A stretch of 64,000 nucleotides of DNA from Chrysomallon squamiferum (lineage: Eukaryota; Mollusca; Gastropoda; Neomphalida; Peltospiridae): assembly GCA_012295275.1 (NCBI GenBank), contig CM022667.1, positions 10,637,038-10,701,037 of the forward strand. Reading direction: 5' to 3'. The translations under genes were made by a program, and so were the position numbers. Below the pieces are notes generated by a model that searched no databases, had not been told where the DNA came from, and saw nothing but the letters and a program-made list of their open reading frames with translations. Positions 21,395 through 34,480 of this stretch are shown piece by piece (position 1 is the stretch's first letter; the number at the start of each line of letters is the position of its first letter).

Positions 21395-22000
21395 ACTTGC
21401 ATCTTTCTCTAGACACTGTCAGATGTACTTCTATTGGCCTGCCATTGAGGAATGAGTCTGTTGATTGTTGGCGACGTCTGAATATTGCTTAATTTTCTTC
21501 TTGCCGATCAGATGACGATACGATCAGGCAATTATGATTATCTGCAAACAAAACAGAGAGTCCATATGAATTTCGTCGCTCGTGGCAATCAACACATTTT
21601 TACCAAGTCGCTCTGACGCTAGTCCTGCGAGATAACGTCCATTTACGCGTCAATTTTGCAACCGACGTCCATTTCGGTGTCAATTTTGCAAGCAGGAGTC
21701 CCCCGGCTTCGCAGGCAGATGATATGCATTCCCACTAGCAAATAAAGAAATTACGATTTTTCTTAGCGACTAAACTTAATACAGCGGACGGCATATTTCC
21801 AGCGTGTTAATTATTTACCTTATTTGCAAGTTTATTATCATCAGCTGCTTGGTAAATATTAGATTATCTTCCGCCTCGGTTCAGATGTTGATGGTTGGTC
21901 AGTTGTAGTCTGGCGAGGGAATTTCTCTTTGCATATTTTTGTCGATGTGCATTTCCACGTTCCCAGATCGACGATGGGTTAATGAGATTGCGGATTATAT
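21395..22000. promoter_or_regulatory. Candidate regulatory island 6 with a 31-bp tandem duplication
   Basis: About 600 bp of CpG-containing complex sequence with TATGCAT, GTTAATTATTTACC and GATTATC words. Two tandem copies of an ACGTCCATTT...GTCAATTTTGCAA unit begin at 21634 and 21665. Flanked by a T run and a TA run. Among the best enhancer-like blocks in the window. Confidence 0.35.
21634..21694. repeat. 31-bp direct tandem duplication inside island 6
   Basis: Copies start at 21634 and 21665 and share ACGTCCATTT and GTCAATTTTGCAA with a few changes between. Duplicated sites in an otherwise unique block suggest paired binding sites. Confidence 0.8.
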
Positions 22001-22696
22001 ATATATATGGAGGATGAATAATTTAAATACTTACAAATAGATATTCAAATCCACATCTACAAATGTGTTAGTAAACCCATATACATACACACATACACAA
22101 ACATAAATATCAATACACGCAGAGAAAAACACTGAAACATACAAATTCACACACACAGAAACATTAAAGAAAACTTGACTATCACAAAAGACAGAACAGT
22201 TTATCTCTTAGTTGATATCCTAAAATTTAATAATCAAAACAGCAACATGGGAAAAACAATAATCACACACACACAGATACACACAGCCACACACAGACAC
22301 ACACACACACACACACACACTAACAAGCATGCAAACACAGATTTGACATCAAAGTGTATTAATTTTAGTATTGCACGAACAAATAAAGATTTATTGTCAA
22401 CTGTTCTCTTCTCCATTACAAAACCAATGAGATTCTCAGCACAGGTTTCAATTTTTAAAACACAATTTTATTTTATTCCTCTACAACATTTTTTTTTAAA
22501 TCTTCTGACACGAGATTTGACAAAAGCTCTCCATCACTGTTTTTGCTTTATGGGCCCAGAGGAATTCATCTGAAATGTTGAACATCTGAGCTTGTTTCCG
22601 ATAACATTCAAAATGAATGAGTGCATGGATGTTTGTAGAGTGACACTTCATTGAGTTTGAATTTTAGCTGTTTTTATACTGTCAGAGATATGAGTT

Positions 22697-22763
<67 letters not shown>

Positions 22764-23404
22764 TAAGATAGTATGTGTGTTTGTTGTATATCTAAGTATG
22801 TAGGAGATTCAGTATATAATACATGAAATGTATGTATGCATATTTTTTCGTTATATAAATGTGTGTGTGTATAAATATATAGGTACTTACATGTGTATGT
22901 ACATGAGTGTGGACGTAATTATAAATAAATAAAGTTAATTATTAAAAAAAAAAAAGTATATCTTAGAATGGGTGTTACATATATAAATTAAATAATAATA
23001 ATTATATTTTTTTTTAACCAAATCATCCTAAAAATAATAATTTTAAATTAAATAAGTGCTAAAGAATTAAAAATAAACAAATAACCAATTAAAAAACCAA
23101 TAAAAATAAATTTAAAAAGTACTATATATTAAATAACAGATTAATATTAAATAAGTAAAATTAAAAATTGCAAAATGCATTTTGGAAAAGTTAATTAATA
23201 TATAAATTAAAAACAAATAAAATTAAATTAAAAAAGAATGGACATGAAATAACAGATTAATAATAAATAAATTAAATTAAATAATAGATAAATACATTTT
23301 TGAAAAGTTCATTAATATATAAATTAAAAATATACACAAAGCGTTATCATAATAAAAATTTATATAACTAAAACTCATAATTCAGATATTTTAAAATGTC
23401 AAGA

Positions 23405-23464
<60 letters not shown>

Positions 23465-23684
23465 TGATTAATCAATTATATAAAACATAAATTAACACTT
23501 CAGAATGTGTGTGTGTTTGTTTTATTATTTTTTTATTTAATTATTTTTTGCAAACTTTTCTTCTTTTCTTTATTAATTTCTTTTTTCTTCCTTTTCTTTT
23601 TTTTTAAACTTTTTTAATTCAGAGGATTAAAATTATTTGATAAAGCATATAATAACACTTCAGAATTTATTTCTTTAGATTATT

Positions 23685-23748
<64 letters not shown>

Positions 23749-24209
23749 CATCTATCTATCTATTTATTTATTTATTTTCTTTTAATTCTTTTCCTTAACC
23801 TTTCTTTGGTCTTTTATTTATTCCAATTTTTTTTTTTTTCTTTCTTTTCTATAATTCTTAGGATTACAGTTATTTATTAACTTATAAAACAGATATTAAT
23901 ACTTCACAGCTTGTGTAAGAAGATGTGGTGAGGGGGAAATAATCTCGAATGATTGACACTAAATCAAACAATGTTATTCTCACCACCACACACACATGTT
24001 CACTCCACCAATGATTTGTTGCATAATTATTGACATTTATGGAAATCTGTATTGATACCAATAATCAACTCTCTCTCTTCATCCTTTCCGGAAACTTTCA
24101 GCTGAATATGCATGAATTTCTTTTCCATTCTTTTTAAAAACTATATATTACTTCTTTTCTTTTTCTTTCTTTTTTTTTTTTTTTTTTTTTTTTGTCTCAA
24201 TTCTGATTT

Positions 24210-24244
<35 letters not shown>
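22001..24244. other. Repeat-rich spacer
   Basis: CA microsatellites at about 22264-22320 and 22697-22759, an A/T-rich stretch at 22920-23400, a CT run at 23409-23459, a TATC tetranucleotide array at about 23681-23765, and T runs near 24170-24193 and 24219-24244. A small complex patch lies at 22500-22640. No gene seen. Confidence 0.7.
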
Positions 24245-24570
24245 GTCCCTCGTTGGTGCATATTCAGTCGCACTTCTCTCCCTTTCTTCATCATCTTATG
24301 TATTTTATACGATGCATGACTGTTTTGCTGGTCGTAAATCAGAATTATCCACATAATCATCACAATTTATGGCAAAACAGTGTGCTTGAATGGCGTTAAT
24401 ATGCCAGACAAGATGGCGGCCTCAGTAATAGGATCCTGTGATGGGTGAAACATGGTTGTAATTCCCGTAAAAAGAACGCTATTATCAATCTCCATGTGAT
24501 ATTTCATGGGTGTTTGTGTGGTCTGTCAAAATTTGATATGTCGAAGATGGTGCGAAACATTTGAGTAAGA
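24245..24570. promoter_or_regulatory. Candidate regulatory island 7 with a YY1-type site
   Basis: Holds AAGATGGCGGC at 24410-24420, a full match to the YY1/Pho-type consensus. GTCGTAAATCA at 24331-24341 is shared with island 1. A CACAATTTATGG word lies between. No open frame of interest. Could be an enhancer, a Polycomb-type element or an unannotated promoter. Confidence 0.35.
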
Positions 24571-24895
24571 AGATTATGCTGTCGTTTGTTTTTTTTTTTT
24601 TTTTTTGGTGTGTTTTTTGTTTTGTGTTTGTTCCAGTTGTGGTTGAAATGGTGCTGGTTGTAGTTACGAAGTCACTTTTGACATACTGGAATAGTGTGTA
24701 TTTGTCAGTGATAATTAAATGTACGAACTGTTGTTTTTGACATTGTTAATTAGTTATCAAGGTAGCTTGATAAGTATTTAATAATAATAACAATAATAAT
24801 AATAGCACTAAGGATAAAACAATAATGATATATGTTTTTTTTCCTTTTTAAAATTCTAAGTCTTATTTAGATGTGGTTTACATAATTCATTTAAT

Positions 24896-25041
24896 TTAAT
24901 ATTTTATTTTAATAATTTAATATTGAAATTTCACGGACATGCTGATGGAAATCTAAGACATTGTTTCTGCTGTTCACATGACATTTATTTATAAATAATT
25001 AAAGGTGACAGCACTGTGTATGAGTTCAGCCAGTGATGATA
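24896..25041 (+). mobile_element. Dispersed repeat, copy 1
   Basis: About 146 bp similar to 32601-32745 in the same orientation. Shared words include CTGCTGTTCACATGACA, ATGCTGAT or GTGCTGAT, and GGTGACAGC or GATGACAGC followed by TATGAG and TCAGCCA. By eye the core is near four-fifths identical. Origin (SINE, MITE or other) is unknown. Confidence 0.75.
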
Positions 25042-25047
25042 ATTAAT

Positions 25048-25080
<33 letters not shown>

Positions 25081-25732
25081 AATAATAATAGCAATAACAG
25101 CAACGCCAATAACGATATAAATAATAATGTGAGAGAGATGATGATAACAACAACAACAGTGATAATAATACCTCAGTTTAACACTTTCTCACTACATTTT
25201 TATCTTGATAATGTCCATTTGTCTGTTGGTCTAAAGTATTTCTGTCTGTTTGTCTGATACTCTCTTTCTTCCTCACAAACTCTATGAAACTAAAATATCT
25301 CTAACTCTTTCTCCATCTCATTCTCTCTTTTAGTCTGTTTTCTCTCTGTCCTTCTTTCTTGCTTTCATGTTCCCTCCGTCTCTCTCTCTCTCTTTCCTTA
25401 TTTCTCATTCTAAGTCTCACCGACTCTCTTTCTCTCTCACTTTGACTCCCTCTCCCTTGTTTTTCTTTCTTTCTTTCTTTCTCTCTCCCATTTTCTTATT
25501 TTTATCTCTTTCTCTCTCTCCCTCTCTCTCCTCCTCCTGCTCTTTTTTTGCATTTGTGGGTCTTTCTTCATTTACTAATCTACTGTACATCAGTGTTTGT
25601 CTGGCTGTCTTTTGTCATCTAATCATTCAGCAGTGTTTCTGACTAACAGACTTACAGATGTATGGATCTTACTAATCAGCTGTCTAGTCTTATCACTATT
25701 TTATTAACCAAAAACAACAAAACCAAAAATAA

Positions 25733-25765
<33 letters not shown>

Positions 25766-26370
25766 TAATAATAATAATAGAAGAAGAAGAAGAAGGAAAA
25801 AGTTATAGAAATAAAAACAAGACAAATGATTATCCTTATTATTAACAGAGCATGTTTTTGTTTTGTTAATATAGAAGCAAGAATATTTTTAATTTTTCAA
25901 AACCAACAACAACAACAAATGTAATAATAATAATAATAATAATAATAATTAAATAAACAAATAAATTTTATAAATAAAATAATTTTATTTTGAAACTTTC
26001 CTTTTTATAAATAATTTTTTAAAAAAAAGAGTAAAATTTTCAGAATAAATAAATATTCTAATTCACAATACTTCATAAATAACACAACTAAACAGCTGAA
26101 TGTTTTCTTTCAGTGATTAAAATTTAACTTTTGTTATTTCTCAGTACAGGAGAGCTTTATGAAAATGTCAGTAGTCTCCCTTTAATCATTAACAGACTGA
26201 TTTAAACATCAGTGTAGTTTTAATTTGGTTCTGTTTGCAAAGCTGAGCAAGAATGTATGTATAGTAATTTGAACAGTCTGGAATATTCAAATAATTCTTT
26301 TATTTCTTGGTCTTTTGGTTTGTGAATAAAAGTGAATATAGGGGCAAGGAAAAGAAAAACAGAATGCTAT

Positions 26371-26424
<54 letters not shown>

Positions 26425-27099
26425 GTAATAATAAATTAAATACAAATATATTATGAAAAGCCAAATGAAATGTAGAAATTAAATAATAATAGTTTTAAAT
26501 AATTATATTAAAGATAGTTTATGGAATTTATTTTGATTTTAAAAAGTTAATGAAATTAATTTATCTTTCTATTCATTTAAATCGGTGAAGATGTTTATTA
26601 CTTGTCCATCCATCCAAACATCTAAATAATTAGTTATTTCCTAAAAAAATGTTTTGAATTTATTGTTTTATTTATCCATCCATAATTTAACAATATGTAT
26701 TTCTAAAATATCTAAAATTTTATTACTTATTAAGTTTATCTTATTTTAATTATTATTATTATTACTTTTTTAAATATATTTTCTTTAACTATATTTAAAA
26801 TTTCCTCATTCAATTTTTAAAATGTTTTTTAACTGGTTTGTTATTAATAATGAAAACAAAAATAGAGAAAAAAAAATGAAGTAAAAAAATATTTTAAAAA
26901 ATAATGCTTTAAAAAAAAAAAAATAAATAAAAGAAAATAATAAAAAAATTACTAAAGAAAGAAAGAAAGAAGGAAATGAATGAATAAATACATTAAACCA
27001 AAATAATAATAATAAAGTACAACACAAAACACCACAAAACAGTAAAACAAACAAAACAAAACAAAAACAAAAAGAAAACCACCAGCATTTTATTATCAC
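25042..27099. other. Repeat-rich spacer
   Basis: CAA/AAT triplets at 25049-25090, CT-rich sequence at 25260-25545, AAT runs at 25731-25779, 25922-25949 and 26371-26423, and A/T-rich sequence to the end. No gene seen. Confidence 0.7.
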
Positions 27100-27780
27100 T
27101 CTGTCATATACCTAATCACATTTTCAACATTTCACTTTTAATTAATCTGTCATTCTCCGTATCGTTAAGTTAATTAACCCTATCGGAAAACAAAACTCTC
27201 TGTAATAACGCATTTCGGTAAACATTCACAGTTGAGAAAACTTCACTGCCAAGATTTTCGTCTGAAATAACTTCGTGATGTCATTATAATTCTGATCTTT
27301 TCACATTTTGCTCAACTTGGGATTGAGTAAGACTCATCAGAATATCGCCAAGGGAAAACCATGTCATCAGGCTAGAAATGAATTGCTCATTTTTCCTCAC
27401 AGAAAAAAAAAAAGACTTCATACTGGCCAAGGGCTTCTGCCAATAACCTCGCCTAAATCAAGTCGGCTAAAAGTTGGCTTCCAAACGGTAATTGATACTA
27501 TCAAAAACTAATATGAAGTTCAGAAGATGGGGCCTTCGCTGCCACATTTTCATTTCGGTTGGCGTAAAATGTGTGCTTTGGGGAATATTATGTAGCTGTT
27601 GAGAAAGAAAATCATTTCAATGACTTACTGCGCTATTAATTGAATTGCCCCTCCTGTTCCTGGTCATATCTTGGTGTGCGAACCTCCCTTCACTCTCCGC
27701 TTAATTGATAACTGAATTGTTTTCAAATTGATATTGTAACTTGACGTTGGAGGCAAAATTGTCTCTAATTTTGAAAATTT
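27100..27780. promoter_or_regulatory. Candidate regulatory island 8 (about 680 bp)
   Basis: Complex, CpG-bearing sequence with a perfect palindrome GTTAATTAAC at 27169-27178 (HNF1/homeodomain type), GCTATTAATTGAATTG and CTTAATTGATAACTG words. A 67-codon open frame at 27308-27511 lacks any recognisable motif. Confidence 0.35.
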
Positions 27781-28139
27781 CTTTTTTAAGTTGTTGTTTT
27801 TTTTTAATTTTTTTTTTTTTGTGATTTCACAATCTCATATATTATCGAATCTTTTCTTTCTGTTATGCAAATTAAATTATACTTTTCACAATATTGTAAC
27901 TACTCTGAGAAGATGAGTGAATTCTTAAAAAAACCACAAAAAAAAAAAAAACACCCAAGGAATAATAGCGATTGTTGTAATGAATTTAAAAACAAAATGT
28001 AACAAAGAAAACAAACAAACAAATAAATAAATAAATAAAATTATCTCACTTTGTACTTTTATCTTTTACCCCCCAAAAAAAACACAACTAATTTAAGTGA
28101 TTAAAAACAATTTTTAAAAAAATTAATAAATAAAACATT

Positions 28140-28510
28140 CTCTCCCCTCTGCAATCTGCCCACTTTCAATTCCCTTCATCTCAAAAGAATTCTCAGTTCT
28201 GACAAATCTTTATCCTCGGTGCTAAAACCCAAAGTTCAGTCTCCATAATCAAATTTTGAATATTAATAACCACTCAAGTTGGAGTTAATTGTCTTGCAGT
28301 CATTTGCTTTTAACCTTTTGTCTTGGCGGAATGGCGTGGAATTTTCTTCAACATCACTTTGTGAGAGTCGGATTTCATTTCTGTAATTCCCCGAGATTGA
28401 ATGACATTAACCCCGTTCACACGAACCAACCCTGCATGATTTAATGTCCTTCAGAAAGTCCTTCACAGTCGCAAGATGACTCAAAACTGAAACTCAAAAT
28501 GCGTTTTTTT
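28140..28510. promoter_or_regulatory. Candidate regulatory island 9
   Basis: Complex block holding CAAAGTTCA (28230-28238), which fits an HNF4/RXR-type half-site pair, GGAGTTAATTGTC, and AACCTTTTGTC of TCF type. No coding signal. Confidence 0.28.
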
Positions 28511-28870
28511 TTTCGGTTTTTATTTTTTTTCATTTTGAGTGCATGAATATAACGTGTACAGATTCTGAAAAAGAGAGACAGACTCCAAATTTGTTACTTT
28601 GAGCAGAAACACAAATTTATTCAATTTTTGTGTTTGTGAAAAGAATTTTTTTATTTAATTTTCTGAGAACTCAAAGTTGAGAACTCAAAAATGCTTTTTA
28701 TAATTCTGAAGTAATAAACCGAAATTTGAAATTATTTGATTTTAAAATATTGGAAAGCAGAGTAAAATTGATTTTGATCATGATTAGTCAGTGCTGAAAA
28801 ATAATAATAATAATAAATGTATATACTCTTCTCTCTCTCTCTATGTCTGTTTCTCTTTCTTTCTTTCTTT

Positions 28871-28961
<91 letters not shown>

Positions 28962-29165
28962 CACACCCTTTCTTACTGTAACTCTCTCTCTGTCAGCCTG
29001 TCTCTCATCTTTCTTTGCTTTTTTTTTCTTCTTATTCTCACTTCTGTGTATCATCATTTTTATTTTTAATAATTTACATAATATATATTTCTTCCAAACT
29101 TTTATTTCATTTTAATGTACATCAATGTGTGTGTATTTTCAAATAATGAACAATTGTCTTTTTAT

Positions 29166-29197
<32 letters not shown>

Positions 29198-29399
29198 CAC
29201 TTTTCTTCACATATTTAATTTTATTCCTGTTTTATAACTTTCTGTTTTTCTCATTTTCGCTACCTGACTCCAATTTTTATCTTTCTCAATGTGTTTTAAT
29301 TGTAAAATGTTACACTTCTCGATACTAAAGTCACCACATATTGTGCATTCCAGTCCTGTTAAATTGGCAATGAGAGCAGAGAGAGAAAGGCTTTGGCAT
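28511..29399. other. Spacer with long CT microsatellite
   Basis: AT-rich sequence, then a CT run at about 28874-28957 and a T run at 29171-29197. Apparent Ser/Leu-rich and Arg/Glu-rich frames are repeat translations. Confidence 0.75.
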
Positions 29400-29712
29400 T
29401 TATGACTGGAGGGGGGATTGTTCAGGTAGGGGGAGGACAAGGATGGACAAGGTACTGTGGGGTATGGGGGAGAGAGTGATGGGCAAGGGGCAATAAGGGT
29501 ATGGGGGAAAGTGACAGGCATGGGTTGTAGGTGAATGGAGGAATAGGTTGAGGGAAGAAGAAAGCCAGGGTAGGGGAAAAAGGAACACGCATGGTTAAAT
29601 TGATGACAGGATGGGTGGAGGTAAGGGTAGGAAAGGATGGACAAGGGTAGGGGGTAGGAATAGGCAGTTGTTGGAAGAGGTGGGGAGGAGCAATGTCAGG
29701 GGTATGGAGAAG
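29400..29712 (+). repeat. Strand-asymmetric G-rich degenerate minisatellite
   Basis: More than 300 bases with many GGG to GGGGGG runs on the plus strand and very few C. Short phrases such as GGATGGACAAGG and GGGTAGG recur. It looks like an old G-rich minisatellite in an A/T-rich setting. The Pro/Ser/Leu-rich frames on the minus strand are a by-product. Confidence 0.65.
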
Positions 29713-30550
29713 ATATGAATAAAGAAGATGATGATATAAATAATGAAAAAAAAAATATAATAATAAAAAAATATATATATATATACACACACAATATATA
29801 ATTAACAAATCATGTAAAATGAAAATAAATAAACAAAAAATTAATACTAATAAATAAATTAAAATTAATAAATTAAAAAAATTTAAAAAGATAAATAAAG
29901 TAATAAATTAGAAAAGACAAATAAATAATAGATAAAAGTAATACTTAATTGACACAAATAATAAAAAAGTATAATAAGTTGAGTAAAAAATAATACTTTT
30001 TAAATTAAAAGAGACTGAAAATTAATAAATAAAAAATTAATAAATTTAAAAATAAAATAAATATAATTAAAGAATATCAGTTTATAAACGAATTACAATG
30101 GTAATAAATAATAAAATAAAATAAAAATAAAACCAAAATAAATGAAAAAAACACCCAAACAATTAAATAGCAGTTTTAGAAACAAGAACAAAAATAAAGT
30201 AACAGAATTATATTTGTATTTTCTTACTGTTACATAAAACTAAAACTAAATATTTTTTGCATTAACTTTAATTACTGTCAATAAACACAAAACACAAACA
30301 CTTCCCCTCTTCCCTCATCTAAAACCTCTCATTAAAAACTAAAACTCCAGTCTGACATTTAAATTATCCTTTTAATTCTAAAAGGATATTTCGGAGAAAA
30401 AAAAAAGAAAAATGAAAAGAAAAAGAAAATAATAATAAAAAAATATTTCTGGCTAGGAAACTGGGGAAAAAAACTGAGAAATGATGATGATGATAATGAT
30501 GATAAAAGAAATATGATAAAAAAAAGCAAGAAGAAACAAAACAAAACTGC

Positions 30551-30584
<34 letters not shown>

Positions 30585-32600
30585 GAAACATAATTAAAAA
30601 AACAATAAAAAATATGGAGAAGTGTAAACCTTAGTTATGACAGAGAAAACACTTCTGCTAATTCCTTCGCTCAGTTTGAACGCACAAACCACTCTCAGAT
30701 TCAACACATGCAGTTGACATTTTTATTTACAACACCCATTTTTGCCATCATTTAAAAAAAAAAATAAAAAATATTTTAGCTTGAGATAAAAATCATGTGT
30801 GGAACATCTTTGCTAGGCTTTTTTTTTCTTTTTCTTTTTAATGTTCTCATCTTGTTGGCAAAAATACCAGCTGCAAAATTATCACAATTATTACAAATAA
30901 TGCAAACAATCTATCACAAGTTGACTGTTCTGGGGGCTAAATAAAGTGTCAGTGTCTGAGGACCAGTCTATCAGCTTTTCTCCAGTGTTTTATTATAACC
31001 ATGTTCTGTGCAGTTACAGAGAGAAAAAAAACACAGGTTCTCTTCTGATTCATAGTAGATTCCTCGCTTTATTTGATTTATGTGCATGTTTGTTTTACTT
31101 CATTCTGAATTTAAAAGTAAATAAATAGAAAATTATTTTGATGGGCTATTTGTTTAGTAGAATTATGTTGTTGTTTTGGGGTTTTTGAGTAAGCATCTTT
31201 GTATTTTATTCTTTTTAAATTTTGTTTCTTTCAATTATTGTTGGTATTGCTGTGGTGGTTGTTGTTTTTCTCACCAACATCGATTTTTTATTAGTATTAT
31301 TATTAGTATTATTTCTTTATTTATTTTTTTTATTCTTTTCATATATTTAATTTGTTTAATTTTATTATTTTATTTATTTATTTATTTATTTGGTTATAAA
31401 GATTTCAGTTTTATTTTTGTATTTTAATTTTGTTTTATTTTTATTTATTATTTTTCATTATTTATTACCCACTACTGTATACAATGGGAGCTTTGGTTTG
31501 ATTTTAAATTACATATTTCTTATATAAAATAAAAACAAAAATACACTGTAAACATAATGTATCTATTTAAATGTATTTTTCATTTTTTTTTTTTTTTTTT
31601 TTTTAAAAACTCTTAGTGTGAAAAATGTGTGATAAACACTGATAACAAAAATATAATAAATATATATCTTTTAATAAATTATTTATTTAATTTACCATTA
31701 TCTTTTAATTAAAATAAAATCTTTGTTTTTTAAATTTAAAATATTTTACTTAGTTTAAAACATTTTTTTTTATTTCCTTTTATCTTCTCTTTTTAGCAAG
31801 TTTTATCTTCTTTTTTTTTAATTCATTACAATCTTTTTTTTTTCACGATTTTTTATTTAATTTTTCATTCATTTTTTTTGCATCATTTTTAATTCTTTAA
31901 TTTTCTCTCTTTCATTTTTCTTTTTTTGGTGGTTTTTTTTTTCTCTCACCCCTACCTGTGTTCACTCAAACTCGATTATCATTTAGAAGCATTCATCAAT
32001 GACATTTTTTTTTTCTTTCTGTTAAGTGTGAGGTAATCCTGAGTTATTGTGTAAAACATACAGGTTTGCAAATTGGATTAAATGTGCGGAGCAGACTCAA
32101 ACACTTGGATATGTTAACTGATGGCCAATTTCTAAATTTATTCTGTCAGAAGAAGAAAAAAAAAAAGGTTTGCTAGTAGACTATTTTTTTTTTTTTTTTT
32201 TTTAATTTAAAAAAAAATATTTTTTTTTTATTTTTATTTATATATATCTTTTTTTTATCGTGGTGACAATATAGTTGCTTTTGAAAGTTTGTTCACAGAA
32301 GGTGTGGATTGTGGTTGTGGTGGTTTGTGCAGTGGTTGTAGTGATGGTGGAGATTCTGTTCATTTCGGTTGTTGTTGTTGTGCTTTTATAGATAGATGTT
32401 AAAGTCATATATACATACGTACGTACATATATAGAAACAGACATGCTTACCTATACAGATACACACATATATACAAACATACAAATATGAAAATATATAT
32501 ATATATATATATACACATACTTATTTAAACACACACATATTTAACACAATGTAAAAACACAAGTATGTCTAGAGATAAAATAATAATCATATTTCTTTTC
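29713..32600. other. A/T-rich spacer
   Basis: AAT and A-rich repeats at 29740-30130, AAT run at 30551-30581, T runs near 31577-31603 and 32184-32203, and TA/CA-rich sequence at 32400-32530. No gene seen. Confidence 0.7.
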
Positions 32601-32745
32601 CTAATATTTTATTGTAATATTTTAATATTAACATTTCATGGTCGTGCTGATACAAATCTAACACATTTTGTCTGCTGTTCACATGACAGTTATTGTAAAA
32701 TGATTAAAGATGACAGCGTTGTTTATGAGATCAGCCAACGATGTC
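32601..32745 (+). mobile_element. Dispersed repeat, copy 2
   Basis: Matches 24896-25041 in the same orientation over about 145 bp (see copy 1). Here the element runs directly into a GATGTTGATGTTGAT-containing stretch, which may be part of the same element or a separate insertion. Confidence 0.75.
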
Positions 32746-32945
32746 CATGTTGATGTTGATTACTCCTCATGACAACTGCACTGTGCCGATAACACTGACA
32801 GCCAAACGACATCATCGCTGTTTCATAGCTGACTACCGCAACTGACACCGCGCGATGATGTTGATGTTGATAATACTGATAGCCACACCGCAGCTTCGTT
32901 ATTCCGCAGTCATCGACTACAACAGCATGTGACAAATGCACAAAT
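32741..32945. repeat. Imperfect two-unit tandem duplication
   Basis: A unit starting TGTTGATGTTGATTACTCC and a second starting at about 32857 (TGTTGATGTTGATAATACTG) share the order GATAA-ACTGA-AGCCA, then a TCATCG or TCATAG patch and AACTGACA or AGCATGTGACA. The phrase CGCGATGATGTTGATG recurs near 57807. Confidence 0.5.
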
Positions 32946-33104
32946 CACTTGTTTGCCAATGTTGCTCCGAGCAAAATTGGGTTAAACACAGTTAATGACC
33001 TGTGTGCATACAGACTGCTCATCAGATGTTGTAGTCACACATTTTGAAATATCTTAAAAAAAAAAAAAAAACACAGAAAAAAAATTATATTATTTAAAAA
33101 AAAA

Positions 33105-33475
33105 AAAAAGATTATTTCAGATCATCGAATCCACGATGAAACTTTGTCAAGAGTCGTTAACATCGACGCGAAATCATTTCTCCGAACTTCGGCTGACAAT
33201 TCCGTCGCCTGATATTCATAACGTATTTCGCGAAGAAGAAGAAGAAGAAAAATCAATTTGCTTCATATAACAGATCAGACAGGGTCAGCGAATCTTGGCC
33301 CTTTGTGTTGACGAGGTTGTGTTAATTAGTTTATGCTCAATATCATTCTCACAGAGGGAATTTGTCGCTCGAACTGAAAGGGAAAGAACATCCGTTACTG
33401 AGCCCAGGGCCGGGAGAAGTCAGCTTCATCATTTTATTGCATAAATCAAAGACGGTTTTACTAAAAAGTAATAGA
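33105..33475. promoter_or_regulatory. Candidate regulatory island 10
   Basis: CpG-rich complex sequence with GTTAATTAGTTTATGC, ATATTCATAACG and a GAA run (33232-33250). No coding signal. Confidence 0.3.
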
Positions 33476-33627
33476 AGATTATTAAATGATTTTTTTTTTT
33501 TGTTTTTTTTTTGTTAGGAGAGTATTGTTTTGGGTGGGGTTTTTTTCTGGTAGAGGTGGGTTAAAAGAAATAGTTTTTGAGATTTATTTATTTTATTTGT
33601 GTTTCTGTTGTTATTTGTTATTTGTTA

Positions 33628-33629
<2 letters not shown>

Positions 33630-33669
<40 letters not shown>
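33630..33669. repeat. Long T homopolymer
   Basis: About 38 consecutive T. Such runs are often assembly-sensitive. Confidence 0.9.
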
Positions 33670-33676
<7 letters not shown>

Positions 33677-33902
33677 CAAAAAGGAAATACATTTTTTTTC
33701 TTTTTTTCCAGTGGATTGATGGGGGATGGGGGATTTCTGTGTGTGAAATTTGTTTTACAAAGAATGATTTTTATTTATTTATTTATTTAATTTGTTGTCT
33801 TGAAATGAATCTAAAATCTGATTTTTTTTTTATTTATCTCTTTTTCTCTGTCTTTTCATCCATCTTTGCTATCATTCTTTCGTTTTCCTCTGTCTTATTT
33901 TT

Positions 33903-33905
<3 letters not shown>

Positions 33906-33977
<72 letters not shown>
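33906..33977. repeat. CT microsatellite
   Basis: A (CT)n run of about 70 bases, followed by imperfect CT-rich sequence to about 34090. Confidence 0.95.
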
Positions 33978-33979
<2 letters not shown>

Positions 33980-34094
33980 CCTCTCTCTTCCCCTCTCCCT
34001 CTCCTTTCTGTTTCTCTCTCTCTCTTTCAATGTCTCCAATTTTCTTTCTCTCTTTACCTCTCTGTCTCTGTCTCTCTCTCTCTTTTTTTTTCCT

Positions 34095-34480
34095 GGCCAA
34101 CAAATGACAGCAAGCTTTGGCAAGAATTGCACCATTTTTCTTTAAGAAAATAATCCCAGACAGTTTTGACTGAATGAATTAATGTACAATGATAAAAGTG
34201 TGAGGGGCTGAGAAGGGGATCATGAGACTTTATGCCGTAATGAAATTGGAATCAGTGGCGGCTTTGGAAGTAGGAGAAAAATAAATTTGCTTCTGCTATG
34301 GCAAACTTGGAATAAATGGCATTAGTTATTACTCGGGCTTTGCGGCTGGCATAATCAGGTTTTTCATAAGTCCAGCTGAAAGTCTTTCGTGTCAGAAAGA
34401 ATTTGACATTTTTGAATTTAGTCGGCGTGAAGTGGTTTCTCGTCAAACTCTCGATGAGTTATCGATGGGTGGAAAATAGA
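34095..34480. promoter_or_regulatory. Candidate regulatory island 11
   Basis: Complex block between two dinucleotide tracts, with GAATTAATGTACAATG, TTTATGCCGTAATG and GGCATAATCAGG words and scattered CpG. No coding signal. Confidence 0.3.
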
